Both the position numbers and the translations under genes were made by a program. A stretch of 64,000 nt of DNA from Portunus trituberculatus (lineage: Eukaryota > Arthropoda > Malacostraca > Decapoda > Portunidae), in NCBI RefSeq assembly GCF_017591435.1, contig NC_059256.1, positions 8,191,814 through 8,255,813 of the forward strand. Direction: 5' to 3'. The first letter of the stretch is position 1. Each line of letters begins with the position of its first letter. This document shows positions 46,530-57,102 of the stretch, piece by piece. The notes beneath the pieces are model-generated. The model was not told where the DNA came from and did no database searches. It worked only from the letters and a program-made list of their open reading frames with translations.

Positions 46530-47487
46530 CTTTCAATTTGTAGTAGTCTGTTTTATCTTGTTTAAATCTTCCTGCAACAGCAGACAGTCCTCTCTGGTTT
46601 TGATAACTCTTACTAACTTTGCATCATCAGCGAATGAATTTATATAGCTGTTTATCCCAATGTGAATGTCGTTTACATAAACTTGAAACATAATGGGGGC
46701 TAACACTGACCCTTGTGGCACTCCGCTGGTTACTTTACCTCATTGAAGATGAGTATGTATCTCTGATCACAATTCTCATCTCCCTGTCCTTCAAGTAATC
46801 TCTTGTCCATTGTAGCAAGGTTCCATGCAGTCCTCCTATGCTCTCTAGTTTCCAAAGAAGTCATCCATGAGGGACTTTATCAAAAGCCTTTTTAATGTCC
46901 AGCTATACTGTGTCCACCCATCCATCTTTGTTTTCAAGTCCTGCAATAACCCTGGAGTAGAAGCTTAACAAGTTTGATACACATGACCGCCCTGTCCTGA
47001 ACCCAAATTGTCTGTTCGATATGACTTGCTCCTCTTCTACAAATTTAACCCATTTTTCTTTCATAATTATTTTACATAACTTCCCTACGACACTTGTGAC
47101 ACTGGTCTGTAGTTTAGTGGTTCAGTTGCCTTTCCTCCTTTAAATATCGGTATTACGTTGGCTCTCTTCCACTCTAGTGGAACTTTCCCTTCATTTATTG
47201 AACTTTTAATTATTTCCCAAATTGGCTCCAGTAATTGCTCTTTACATTGTTTCAACAGCCAGCCTGATACACCATCCACCCCCTTTGCTTTTCTGACTTC
47301 CAACTTATCCAGTAATCTTCCAATATCCTCTTTGTGCACTGCAATCTCCTGTAATCCTTGGCAGTGCAGTACCCTGTTAGGTTCTGTGAAATCATCTGCA
47401 GTGAACACTGTTTTGAAGCTCTCATTCATTATTTCACACATTTCCTTCTCTGTTTGGTATGTATTCCCTTCTTTAATTACCCTCTAG
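46530..47487 (-). pseudogene. LINE G-family RT, second copy (partial)
   Basis: On the minus strand: EKEMCEIMNESFKTVF, KGVDGVSGWLLKQCKEQLL, EWKRANVIPIFKGG and NYRPVS (47441-47085). A frameshifted middle follows, with FGFRTGRSC-like and KAFDKVPH-like pieces. It ends in PQGSVLAPIMFQVYVNDI and the FADDAKLV box near 46640. It corresponds to 20850-19950 of LINE G. It is interrupted upstream at 47487 by GC-rich sequence. Confidence 0.82.
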
Positions 47488-47720
47488 ATGGGAACCGCCT
47501 TGTCGTGGTGGGGGAGGGGGAGGGCTTGCGTGCCCCTGTGACCTGGCGAGCTAGGCTAGAGGGGTCTTAGGACCCTGCTCTGCCCTTTCGAGGAGGAGAG
47601 GGCTACCGATGCTAGTAAGGTTGCCAGTCAGGGGCCAGACTACATGGTTCCTACGTAGGCTGCCAGTGGACTAGTGGAGCCACCTGCTGGAGGGATCGCC
47701 CAATAGGGGCCATCATGTTA
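47488..47720. other. GC-rich block of unknown type abutting LINE G copy 2
   Basis: Distinct base composition (GGGAACCGCCTTGTCGTGG, GGTGGGGGAGG, CTTTCGAGGAGGAGAGGG) compared with the AT-rich surroundings. It looks like the end of a repeat family, but no second copy is in this window. The coding frame on the plus strand is short and unrecognised. Confidence 0.4.
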
Positions 47721-49383
47721 GGGTATGAATTTTATATAATTATTTTTTTCCTTGTTTCTACACACAGCCGTGAGAAGCGAGGCTGATCTTAGCGAAGAGC
47801 ACATCCTTTCATTTTCATGTGCAAGCACTTCTTATGCTAAGTCAGTATACGTTCCCACAGGCTCAGTGTGGGAACCTCTGGTTGCTGGATTATATATATG
47901 TAATTATAACAGCATACACATATATTTAGTACCATCATATATTTTATTTTTTTAATTTATGATTAAGTAATACTTTAACTATTGTAACCAATGCATTTGT
48001 AACTGTTCTTTAATATATGAGTCGGTCACCGGTGTCAGTGAGTTTTTGCTGACGAGAGATTGACAAGATGGTGCTACGTTAGTTGGAGTCTGACGAACAC
48101 ACGGGCTGGCTGTTGTGCTCCCCTGGGCGTTTGCCAGGGAGCTGTGGACTGTGTGTGTGTGTGTGTGTACAAGACTATTCTTGTGTAGTGTAAATAACTG
48201 TATTGTTAATATAAGGAAAACCCAAGCTGTGTTTTCGTTAACTCCCCTGAAAAGACAGTGTGAGAGAGTTCCTGAACTAACGACACTGCTACTCTTGTGC
48301 CCTCTTCGTGGTAACATATAACATTGACCACATCACTGGTGGCTTGCGGTGGCACGAATAAGTAAACCAGTGAACAATAAACTTAGTGCAGTGAAGGCGT
48401 GAGTGTGTAACGGCTGTTATATCCCATAATGCACTCTCTCTGACGCACTGGCAACTCAGCTCAGCTGCTGACTTATCCGCTAAGTCAGCAGATGCTACCA
48501 AAACAAACTCTCCCACTACCGCCTAGCTCTGCTCAGTTGGGCGGGGGGGTGACTCAGAGTTTCGCTCCTGACATAAATTTCTGAAGTGATGTGTAGTTTT
48601 CATCCGAGGGGTTAACCCGGAAAATATTACACATTATAAATTCAGGAAAACACTCCCAGTGCTCTGAGCGAGCTACAAACAGCTGGGTGACTGGAGTGGT
48701 ACTCGTATTACAGCATCGATTACCCGTCCTCATCGCATCTCATCACTCAGCTGGACATCCAGAGCGGTATAAGACTTCTACTCTCATCACTTCTCACTCA
48801 TCGCTACAGGGAGAAGTATAATACTACACTACACAACTAAAAGCACTCACTGTGTCGCACAGACTTTTCAAATATTTCCGTATCACGGCTACGGAGTTGA
48901 TCACATATAATTCAGTTGTGGAACACTTCTCAGATTTCTGCATAATTTCAGAACTTGAAGCAGGGTCTACAGAGGACTACAGCGACTGTTGATGGTTCCG
49001 TGACGTCATTCCTTCTCTGAGAGACAGACTGCCGCCCTGTCAAGGTTGCCTGAGGAACATCTGTGACCTTTGCTTCGTACATATTTTCTCACATCTTAGG
49101 TGAGAACAAGCACATAGTTAATCCTACAATTACGCAAAAAATAGCGTCACACATTACTTTATTGTTATGTTGGAAGTTATCAGTTATTCTTTTTTTTATA
49201 TATAGCATAACTACGTTAACAGCGCTTCAATCATTCTCTCTGAGTGTTCATGTACATACAACTGTAGTATTTGGGTAACTGTATTTTCCAGTGACTGCAT
49301 GCTATTTTATATATTCTTTCTTTTATATCATATACTGCTATTGTAATTGTGGGTAAATCATTTCTGTGTGTCAGTGACTGCTG
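47721..49383 (+). other. Upstream region of the second gypsy element, LTR or leader not resolved
   Basis: No ORF with family resemblance. It lies directly upstream of the gag ATG at 49384 and probably holds the 5' LTR and leader. I could not find matching sequence after 56300 or an unambiguous primer site, so boundaries are not called. A short (TG)n is at 48151-48168. Confidence 0.4.
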
Positions 49384-50910
49384 ATGGCGAAGAAGCCCGA
49401 GAAATTTGATGAATACTTAAAATTATATGAAGACGAAATTTTGCAGGAAGAAGCTAAAATCAGACAACAGTGCGAGAGTAACCACATTGATGAAGAGGAA
49501 AATGAGATAGATAACCCTGACATTCCTGAGTCAGTTACTGCGGCTGAGAGACTCATAGATTCATATTCAGTTCAAATTTCTCAGCCTTCCGGTGATGTTC
49601 ATACCTTGAGGAGTGGTAAAACATATCCTGTTCACACAACACCTGCATCCACCATGGCTACTAACACTGTAGGTTCACCAGTCACCACTCAAACAGTAAA
49701 ATTTCTTCAAACAGAAAATACTGTTAAGACCTTTCACGGGCCAGGATGTGGATTACTCGGTTTACACGTTCATGACCATGTGTGAGGATGTCTTGCGTCA
49801 CTCGGGAACGACAGATGATGCAGACAAAATGACAAAATTGCTTTTGTTAGATCAAAATTAGCGCCTGGTTCACGGGGCTCAAAGAATGATGGAAGGCGTT
49901 TCTTTTCTCTCCCGGAACCTTGGGCAGAATTACGATCTTTTCAAAGAGAAAATAATGCGTATTTTTGGGGGTGGAGCTGAAACTACGCTCTTGAAACAAA
50001 TCATCTCAATTGTGGAGAGAATTGAGAATGGGGGCAAGGTGGAAAACCCTTGGGATGCTTCCATACCTGCAGGCAAGCAGATGGAGAGTTGTTTACGAGT
50101 ACTAAGGGAACAAGGTTGGTGTGAGGGACCAAATAATACCATGATTACATTTGAAAACCTCTCAAAAGTTTTTGAAATCTTTTTGCTCTTTCAAGTACAT
50201 GGGAAAGCGAGACATGCTTTCTTGTCTCTCAACTACACTCCAAATGACAGATTTGATGTACTTGTGTCAACTGCTGAATCCAAACTAAAGGAGGGAAAAG
50301 AGGGAGTGTCTGTTGCGGCGACGGTTACCGAGAACTTACCGGTAGAGTCTTACGCTGCAGTAGTGGGGAGCCGCCCTCTAGTTTGTTCCTATTGTAACAA
50401 AACAGGACATCATGAGAAGAGATGCCTAAAGCGAAAGAGCGATCAAAAGAAGGTTTACGGTAAAGACAGGCTATTTCACCCCGTCAGCTCAAGCACCCCA
50501 CACGGGTCAGGGGAAAGCATTGTCGACAAGGCCTAAGAATTCTATATTCACTCACACCCATGCTACCTTCTCACATACCTACCCTCACACTTCAACATCC
50601 ACTTATCCTCAAACTCCTCCTCCTAGTCATCCTCCTACGGCTGCTACTGGTAGGTTTGCCACGACCCATGGCCAGATGAGCACTTCCTCTTCAACACTAC
50701 CCTACTTTTGCCTTGTCCATGGTTATGGGCGTCACTCATCAGATCGTTGCCGACAGATTGCACAGATGCGGGCAGAAACAGATGCGCGACGTGTTGCTGG
50801 GTTTACAGTCACTCCTGCCCCTAGTTACACCGGCCCTCAGTCACTGCGGCCCCCAACCCTAGTCACTCCGGCCTACCACCCTAGTCACTCTGGCCCACTA
50901 ATTATACTAT
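49384..50910 (+). pseudogene. Gag of the second gypsy element (frameshifted)
   Basis: It starts MAKKPEKFDEYLKLYEDE with acidic and helical N-terminal sequence. A frameshift near 49745 leads to DVDYSVYTFMTMCEDVLRHS, an in-frame TAG near 49858, and then a long frame (49886-50536) with FKEKIMRIFGGGAETTLLKQ, FEIFLLFQVHGKARHAF and a canonical knuckle CSYCNKTGHHEKRC near 50390. A further frame (50520-50910) has the second finger YFCLVHGYGRHSSDRC near 50705 and Pro/Ser-rich repeats (TAGTCACTC units). Gag would form the particle and bind RNA. Broken by at least two events. Confidence 0.78.
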
Positions 50911-50916
50911 GTTATC

Positions 50917-51446
50917 TAGAAAGAATATATAGTAACAGGCTCTCTCTTTTATTAAATAATTACGCAGTATAGTCATACACATACACAATAACTACGTAAT
51001 ACTATGTAATCTAGAAAGAATATATAATAACAGAAATAACCAAACAAGGCTCATCACACCCTGACCACAACATGGGAGCGCTGACTGACTTTATCGTGAT
51101 GTAAACAACTCGCCTTCCTAGTCCAAAGCTCTGATAATATAGTAACAAATTAGTTTTGCCTTCTCTTTACTTTTTCAATACATTGCTATTAACACTACAT
51201 AAAATACAATAATATAGTACGATATAATAGTTTAAATGATATGAAAATGTAACTGTATACAAAGGTATGTGTCTAAGTAAAAAAAAAAATCAGGCAGCCT
51301 ACTGATACTGAAATATTTCTGTACACAAAAGTATGCGTCTAAGTCAAAAATATAATAAAATTCAGGCAGCCTACTGATACTAAAATATTTCTGTATACAA
51401 AAGTATGCGTCTGAGTATAAAAAAAAAAAAAAAAAAAACGATCATA
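50917..51446. repeat. Direct repeats flanking the MULE-type gene
   Basis: CTAGAAAGAATATATA-TAACAG occurs at about 50917 and 51011. CAGGCAGCCTACTGATACT recurs at 51291 and 51363 within a 72-bp unit (2-3 copies). Otherwise AT-rich with no gene. Confidence 0.75.
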
Positions 51447-53395
51447 TTACAAACTGGGTCCGCTTAGCCTGGAACATGCTTTTAATAATTGGTCAGTGGT
51501 AAGGTCATGTTGTTCATATTTGTTCCATAGTGAAAATAGTCGTCCCTGTAGAGATCGGTATTTTCGTCTCTGACAACGAGCAAGTTTGCCGTCCTTGACC
51601 AGACGCACTTGAACCTGTACATTTTTGGCTTCTTTGAAAAGTAAGGGAACCAGCACATAAAAAGGAATATGGGAAAAGCCTGCACTACCATTCAAACGTC
51701 TATGATAACCTTCTACATCATTATTCGTGCGAATACTCTGGCGAAACACTGTCCACTCACTTGGTGACCAAAACCCATATATCCATGTTTCTCTCGTACG
51801 TTGTTAAATCTTTAATTGGGCCAGCAGGAAAGCGTGATTCAAGGTGATCAAATGTTGATGTAATATGTTCATGTGGGAGAAAGGGAAGAGCCATTAACTG
51901 TTTTAGGTAATCTTGAGTGGGACGATGATTCAAGTATGGAACCGCCAATCCTAACGCCTGAATCTTCCTCCAGACTGCCTGATTCCAATGAAATGCACAG
52001 CCTTGCAACTTTGCAACTGGAAATAATTTCCTGACTACTGACCACAAAGCCATTTCGAAGTCCATCACGATCTTTTCCACTTTACACTCCTGAATTATTG
52101 CTAATATAGAATTCAATACCTTTCTGTAGTCTCTCTTTCTTTTCCTGACATAAGGATGAAAGCTAAGGGAACTTGTTTTACATTTCCTTCGCTTCCCTTA
52201 ACGAAGGCATGGACTCCAAATAGCTGTTGAAACGGGGCCCGTACTACACGAAATGTGGCATCTAAATACCATGTCCTTGCCTTCTTCAACAAGGCAAGTT
52301 GGTCTGCAGTGGCAAATACTAAGTGTCTTGCATCATCTAGAATAATATCTTTCTGGAGGAATTCATTCGGGATGTGATCAACTACCAATTCAAAATCCAA
52401 TGAATTAGGTTCAACAGGTCTATCTTTCTGTCTTACGCGGTTAACATTACGAGATAAATAGACTGGATTTACACAAGCATTATCACTTCCTTCTGTCTGC
52501 ATCATGGCACGGTAGTAGCAGATGTGAACATATTGGCTTTCTCTCTAGCGAGGGACTTTGCAGCAGCAGTGAGTGCTGCCGTAACAGCGGCTCCTGTCTT
52601 ACCTTGATGAAGATGAGGACGGGACCCACGAGTGAAAATATTACCATCCTGGTATACAGTAGCCGGGCAGGTTAGCGCCTTACTTCTAACACTGCACCGC
52701 CAAGTGCACTTACCATCACGCTGAATTTTCTTCCTTCCTAATACCTTTTTGTTGTATGAAAAACCTAAAGAATCAACCATAAGGTTCTTTCCTCCTCTCG
52801 TGGCACCCTCAACTAGTTTATAAGAGATTTGAATCTCTTCACCGACACTAGGAACTTCTGTAATAGAGTCATCACCTATTACGTCCTCTTCATATTGATC
52901 TGGAATTGGCGGTCGTGTGCTAATGTCAGGGACAGATAAAGCCTCTTCTTGATAATTCTCCAGGGTACCATCGTAAGAAGCAGGTTGAAGTTGCATACTC
53001 TCAGCCATAGGGACATCATGGTGAGAATCAAACGCCATGGCTTCCTCATTCATCACTGTAAAAGATATGAAATAATGCAAATATGATAAAAAAAAAAAAA
53101 AAGATATATAAGAAAAAAAAGGACGGAGGGGAGATTTCTCACTATACCACCAATATGTAAAAAATGGAAGATAGTACTTGGTATACTGACGTACCTGTGG
53201 CTTCTGACAATGAGCACTTTGTACAAAACCATGGTTTGTTGACCATAAGTTCCCCACGTATGATGCGACGGTATTCATCCTGACTAATGCCAGTGTTACA
53301 CTTCCGGTGTTGCCATTGGTCACACTCTTCACACTTAAAAGCGTGCTGGCGTGGACGTACTTCCTCAGAACAGGCAACACACGGAAAGGAAGCCA
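51447..53395 (-). pseudogene. MULE-type transposase with PHD-like and FLYWCH-like zinc fingers (intron-containing, frameshifted)
   Basis: Exon 1 (53395-53195) encodes a Cys-rich finger (CVACSEEVRP, CEECDQWQHRKC, PWFCTKC). A 139-bp GT-AG intron follows (donor CACAG|GTACGT at 53194, acceptor CTTTTACAG at 53056) and keeps the frame. Exon 2 has an acidic linker and a FLYWCH-like finger (SYNKKVLGRKK..KCTWRC..CPATVYQDG..HLH near 52780-52600). The MULE core then reads WYLDATFRVV, VPLAFILMSGK, IVMDFEMALWSV and GCAFHWNQAVWRKIQ, then RTNNDVEGYHRRLN near 51715. The frame breaks near 52500, 52130 and 51800. The fold would be a Mutator-class DDE transposase or a gene derived from one; these breaks make it inactive. 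No clear TIRs were found. Confidence 0.78.
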
Positions 53396-53462
53396 TGGTT
53401 AGAATGGACGGTATGCAGGGTTTTGCTAACAAGAAAAGTCGTTTTGTGTTTCGAAAACTCGG

Positions 53463-54930
53463 TACCTCAACTCCGCAACGGTGTCATCCACCTCTGAAAG
53501 CGAGCTGGGGTCGGGCCCACCTCTAAGCTCGCTTGTCAATGTTGTGGATTATCCAGAGCTGAAGCACTCGCTGTTGGATATTCTCGAAGAACGTCGCAAC
53601 GTGATAGCGTTGCCTGGCGAGCCCCTTGGTAGTACGAAGCATGCCGAACACCGTATTCTTCTCAAACCAGACACTAAACCAGTTTACATTCCAGCCTACA
53701 GACTACCTCACAGTCAGAGGGAAATTGTGGATGAGCAAATCAAAGAGATGCTCCATTAGGGAGTGATCGAACACTCACATTCCCCCTGGAAAAGTCCCCT
53801 CTTCCTCGTTCCTAAAAAGGATGGTAGTTTTCGCCCAGTCATTGATTTTAGGAAAGTAAATGAGGTAACAGAGGATGATCGTTACCCTCTACCGGTCCTG
53901 AGTGACTTCTTATGTCCTTAGGTGGTGGTAATACCATTTTCAGCAGTCTTGACTTGCTGTCGGGGTACTGGCAGGTACCTATGGCGAAGGAGTCCCGGGA
54001 AATCACTGCGTTTAGCACGGCATCAGGGCACTATCAGTGGTTGCGCATGCCGTTTGGCCTAAAGTCTGCGCCACTTACATTCCTGCGGATGATCAATACA
54101 TTGTTTACAGACATGTTAGGTAATTCTGTATATGCCTATTTGGATGACATAATCATCGCCAGTAAATCTGTTGAATCTCATCTTCAGACTTTGCGTTCAG
54201 TTGTACAGCGACTGCATGAAGCCGGCCTTCGAGTAAAACTGTCAAAATGCGAGTTTTTGAAGTCCAAAATCACCTTTTAAGGGCACGTTGTCGATAGTGA
54301 GGGAATCCACACAATGGACGATAAAGTGTCCGCAGTCAAAAAATTTCCACAACCAAGAGCCATCGAGAATGTGAGATCATTCTTAGGTTTAGCAGGTTAC
54401 TACAGACCTTTTATTAAGGATTTTGCTAAACTTGCATCACCACTCAACCAGTTACTCAAGAAGGACGTTTCATGTCATTGGAGTGTTGCACAGGAGCGTA
54501 GTTTCCAGGATTTAAAAACAGTTCTCACACAGGCTCCCGTTCTAGCATTCCCTGACTTCTCATTACCTTTTGAACTCTACACAGACTCATCCTCGTTAGG
54601 GCTCGGCGCACTGCTGACTCAGAGGACACATAGGGGTAAAAATCGTGTGATTGCTTATGCGAGTAGGGTTCTTAACTCTGCGGAAGCGAACTACTCAGTC
54701 ACGCATCAGGAAGCTTTAGCTGTCATCCGGGCTCTTATCCATTTCCGAGATCTAATACTTGGGTACCCAATCACAGTTTTCACAGATCACGTCGCCGTCA
54801 CAAATCTTAGTGGCAGGCTTGCACGCTGGTATCTTACATTGCAAGAATACTCTCCTCAGTTCAAGTACCTTCCAGGCCGTGCGAATGTCGTAGCTGACGC
54901 TCTATCATGGAATATTCCAGTGAGTACAGT
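53463..54930 (+). pseudogene. RT-RNase H of the second gypsy element (two internal stops)
   Basis: One frame runs from ESELGSGPPLSSLVNVVD through HRILLKPDTKPVYIPAYRLP. A TAG at about 53758 is followed by KSPLFLVPKKDGSFRPVIDF. A small shift near 53915 precedes SSLDLLSGYWQVPM and MPFGLKSAPLTF. The YLDD box is at about 54137, and a TAA at about 54279 precedes GHVVDSEGI. The frame then runs clean to 55180 with FLGLAGYYRPFIKDF, RNase H ELYTDSSSLGLGALL, YSVTHQEALAVI, FTDHVAVTNL and ADALSWNIP, in which Trp replaces the usual Ser-Arg. Few lesions, so a relatively young element. Confidence 0.88.
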
Positions 54931-55129
54931 CTCTCAAGCATCCCCAGTACATAATTTTTCTCCCCAGGAACTCGGCGTGGAACAGCGAAAGCATGAGACA
55001 TGTGGGAAAGTAATTTATGCTCTGGAATCTGGTGATCTTTCCACTTTGCCCTCCTTACATGTACCCTTCTCACAATTCTTTTTATCATCATCTAATGTCT
55101 TATGTAGGCGAGGCCCAAAAGAAGATGGA

Positions 55130-56260
55130 GGCAAAGATCTTTTGGTTATTCCAGAAGTTTTTGTCCCAGTCATTCTATAGTATATGCACGATCACCCTAC
55201 AGCTGGACATCCAGGTCGTGACAAAACCCTGGCTGCCGTCCGTCGTGCATATTATTGGCCTCGTATGAGAGTAGACGTTGTCGATCATGTTTCGCGTTGC
55301 GTTAGCTGCGCTAAGCATTAGGGCGTTACGTCTGGTCCTGCGCCTATACTAGGATACCCACCACTTGCACAACCATGGGATGTATTCTGCAGCTTCCGAA
55401 GAGTCGCCAAGGCTCCCAGTACAGTACCTCTTGGTTTGCGTAGATAATTTCTCTCGTTTTGTAGTTTTGTCCCCGGTAAAAGCTAAGATAGCACCTGCGA
55501 TTGCACATGCGCTAGTTACGCACTTGTTCTGTCCTAACACCACTCCACGTGTTCTCCTTAGCGATAATGGCACGGAGTTCAGAAATGCCTTGCTATCGGA
55601 GATCTGCGCTAAGTATAACATCAAACAGACGTTTACCGTAGCTTACCATCCAACTTCAAATGGCCTGGTAGAGAGGGCGAATCGTAAAATCCTTGAACCC
55701 TTTCGTCATGTTGTCACTAGTTTACATGACAACTGGGAAGACTGGATTCCTCAGGTTGCAGCTTGCATTAATGGTTCGGTATGTGAATCAACTGCGAAAA
55801 CCCCGCACTACATTCTCTATGGAGTAGATAAGAGATTGCCATACGACTTGTTGGCGGGTCCCTTTAAGCCTGTCTATAACATAGATGACTACTCTTCCCA
55901 GCATCTGCGAATTTTCACAGACATACATAAAAAGGTTAGGGAGAAATTGCTTGCTTCTAGGAATGAGATGATGCAGTAACAACACAAGCGTGCAACTCCT
56001 ATCACCTTTAGAGTAGGAGATATGGTGATGGTTCAAGCGCCGCCGAAGGAATCCAAATTTTCCCCTAAGTTCATGGGTCCGCGCTTAATTGTCAGCGAGG
56101 GTAATGGTAACAAGTTTGCAGTTTTTGACCCAGCTCTCAATACTGTAGAAATGGTTCACAGTGACAGGCTCAAGATAACTAAGGCTTCTGATCCAGCTTA
56201 GGATAGTCGCACTTGCATACCGAGTAGTAATCCTCCAACCACTGCCATCCCACCTACTAG
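55130..56260 (+). pseudogene. Integrase of the second gypsy element (frameshifted)
   Basis: HHCC finger HDHPTAGHPGRDKT..CVSCAKH at 55186-55320, ended by a TAG. The region of the first Asp is scrambled (WDVFCSFRRV). A long frame (55365-55979) then gives LLVCVDNFSRFVVL, LLSDNGTEFRN (second Asp), AYHPTSNGLVERANRKIL (Glu) and YGVDKRLPYDLL to MMQ, where a TAA intervenes at 55977. The C-terminus continues as HKRATPITFRVGDMV and KFSPKFMGPRLIV, a GPF/Y-like module near 56060, to a stop near 56200. INT is downstream of RNase H here. Confidence 0.86.
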
Positions 56261-56312
56261 TCATCCTACTCACTCTTATAATCTCAGGTCACGAACCTAA
56301 CGCAACGCTTTC

Positions 56313-57100
56313 TTGCAGCAATGGCGTTTTTCCTGCTTCTCTCCAACACATCTCAAGCTAGGGGCACTCGTTGCGCCCTTGGGAACAGTGACCCTAGTGG
56401 AAGATGCGTTGTTCGTCCGCTATTCTTACTCCACTCTTCACTCAGTGCCGGGAAGTCCTGAGGGGCGTTGCTTCAAGCTTAGCGGAGAAGTTTCGGCGAG
56501 GAGGTTAAACTCGCCAAACAGACAGACACACCATTTTTTTTATTTATTTTTGTTCTATTTATACCATGTGGGCTTTTCACGGGAATTTCTGGGCTAAAGG
56601 GGATACTTTTTGGGGTACCTCCTATCTGAAAGCCCACCCGCTAGGAAACCATTGCCCCGAGTGAGGAAACCCAACTTACACTCGGACCGTGGACAGGATT
56701 CGAACCCGTGCGCTTGGAGACCCCTCGGACCCAAAGCACGCATGGTTCCACTGTACCACGGCGACCCATCCTGATTCCACTTCTATTCTCAACCTCCTAA
56801 AGACTCACTTAACTTTTCTCTCTAACAAACTTGCTACCGCTACATACGACTTTTCTAAACACCCAATGCATACTCGGAACAAGCGAGGAATTTATCAATT
56901 TCCCAAACTCTCTTTGGTACAGCGATGGATGAGGATGTACAGGATTTACGTGAACGCTTCAATCATCTTGTCAACATTGCAACTACTAATAGACGAGTCA
57001 TTAATATGCACAGTAAACACATTGCTAGTCTGGAATCACATTTGAAAGATCTCCTTGGCCATACCAATCACCTTCGTAGTGTACTTAACGATGCAATAGT
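56313..57100 (+). pseudogene. Env-like glycoprotein remnant, split by a SINE
   Basis: A splice-acceptor-like TTTCTTGCAG lies before an ATG at about 56321 that starts with a hydrophobic, signal-like segment. After the SINE, frames at 56770-57060 contain a basic furin-type site (RNKRG), followed by a helical, heptad-like region (MDEDVQDLRERFNHLVN, KHIASLESHLKDLL). This layout resembles the start of the fusion subunit in insect errantivirus-type and baculovirus F-type envelope proteins. The rest, including the transmembrane part, is gone where the LINE starts. Only a fragment with a frame change at about 56925; assignment by layout, not by a search. Confidence 0.5.
56534..56767 (-). mobile_element. 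tRNA-derived SINE, second type (minus), inserted in env-like region
   Basis: The minus strand begins GGGTCGCCGTGGTACAGTGG (A-box at about 56748-56760) and carries a B-box GGGTTCGAATCC at 56697-56707. The body (GAGTGTAAGTTGGG, GCGGGTGGGCTTTCAGATAGG) runs to AAAGCCCACATGGTATAAAT and an A/T-rich tail at 56534. It is different from the SINE at 5836. The tRNA identity of the head is unclear; a longer variable arm is possible. Confidence 0.75.
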
Positions 57101-57102
57101 TT

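Larger units (their letters stand above)
49384..57100 (+). mobile_element. Ty3/gypsy element with ordinary order (gag-RT-RNase H-INT-env-like), split by two insertions
   Basis: Gag (49384-50910), then a MULE-type gene on the opposite strand (about 50980-53462), then RT, RNase H, INT and an env-like remnant, which is split by a SINE (56534-56767). The pol order is the usual gypsy one, in contrast to the three Gmr1-like copies. Protease is not found, so it was lost with or hidden by the insertion. No 3' LTR was identified before the LINE at 57110. Confidence 0.78.

Noticed and set aside
47752..47955. Short ORF after the GC-rich block
   Set aside because: 67 codons, no recognisable motif, and AT-rich context consistent with chance.
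50917..53480. Terminal inverted repeats for the MULE-type gene
   Set aside because: I compared the outer 80 bp on each side and found no convincing inverted match or target duplication.
56689..57045. Plus-strand ORF of 118 codons starting MDRIRTRALG as one gene
   Set aside because: Its first part is the antisense of the SINE tRNA head; only the part after 56770 has the env-like layout.
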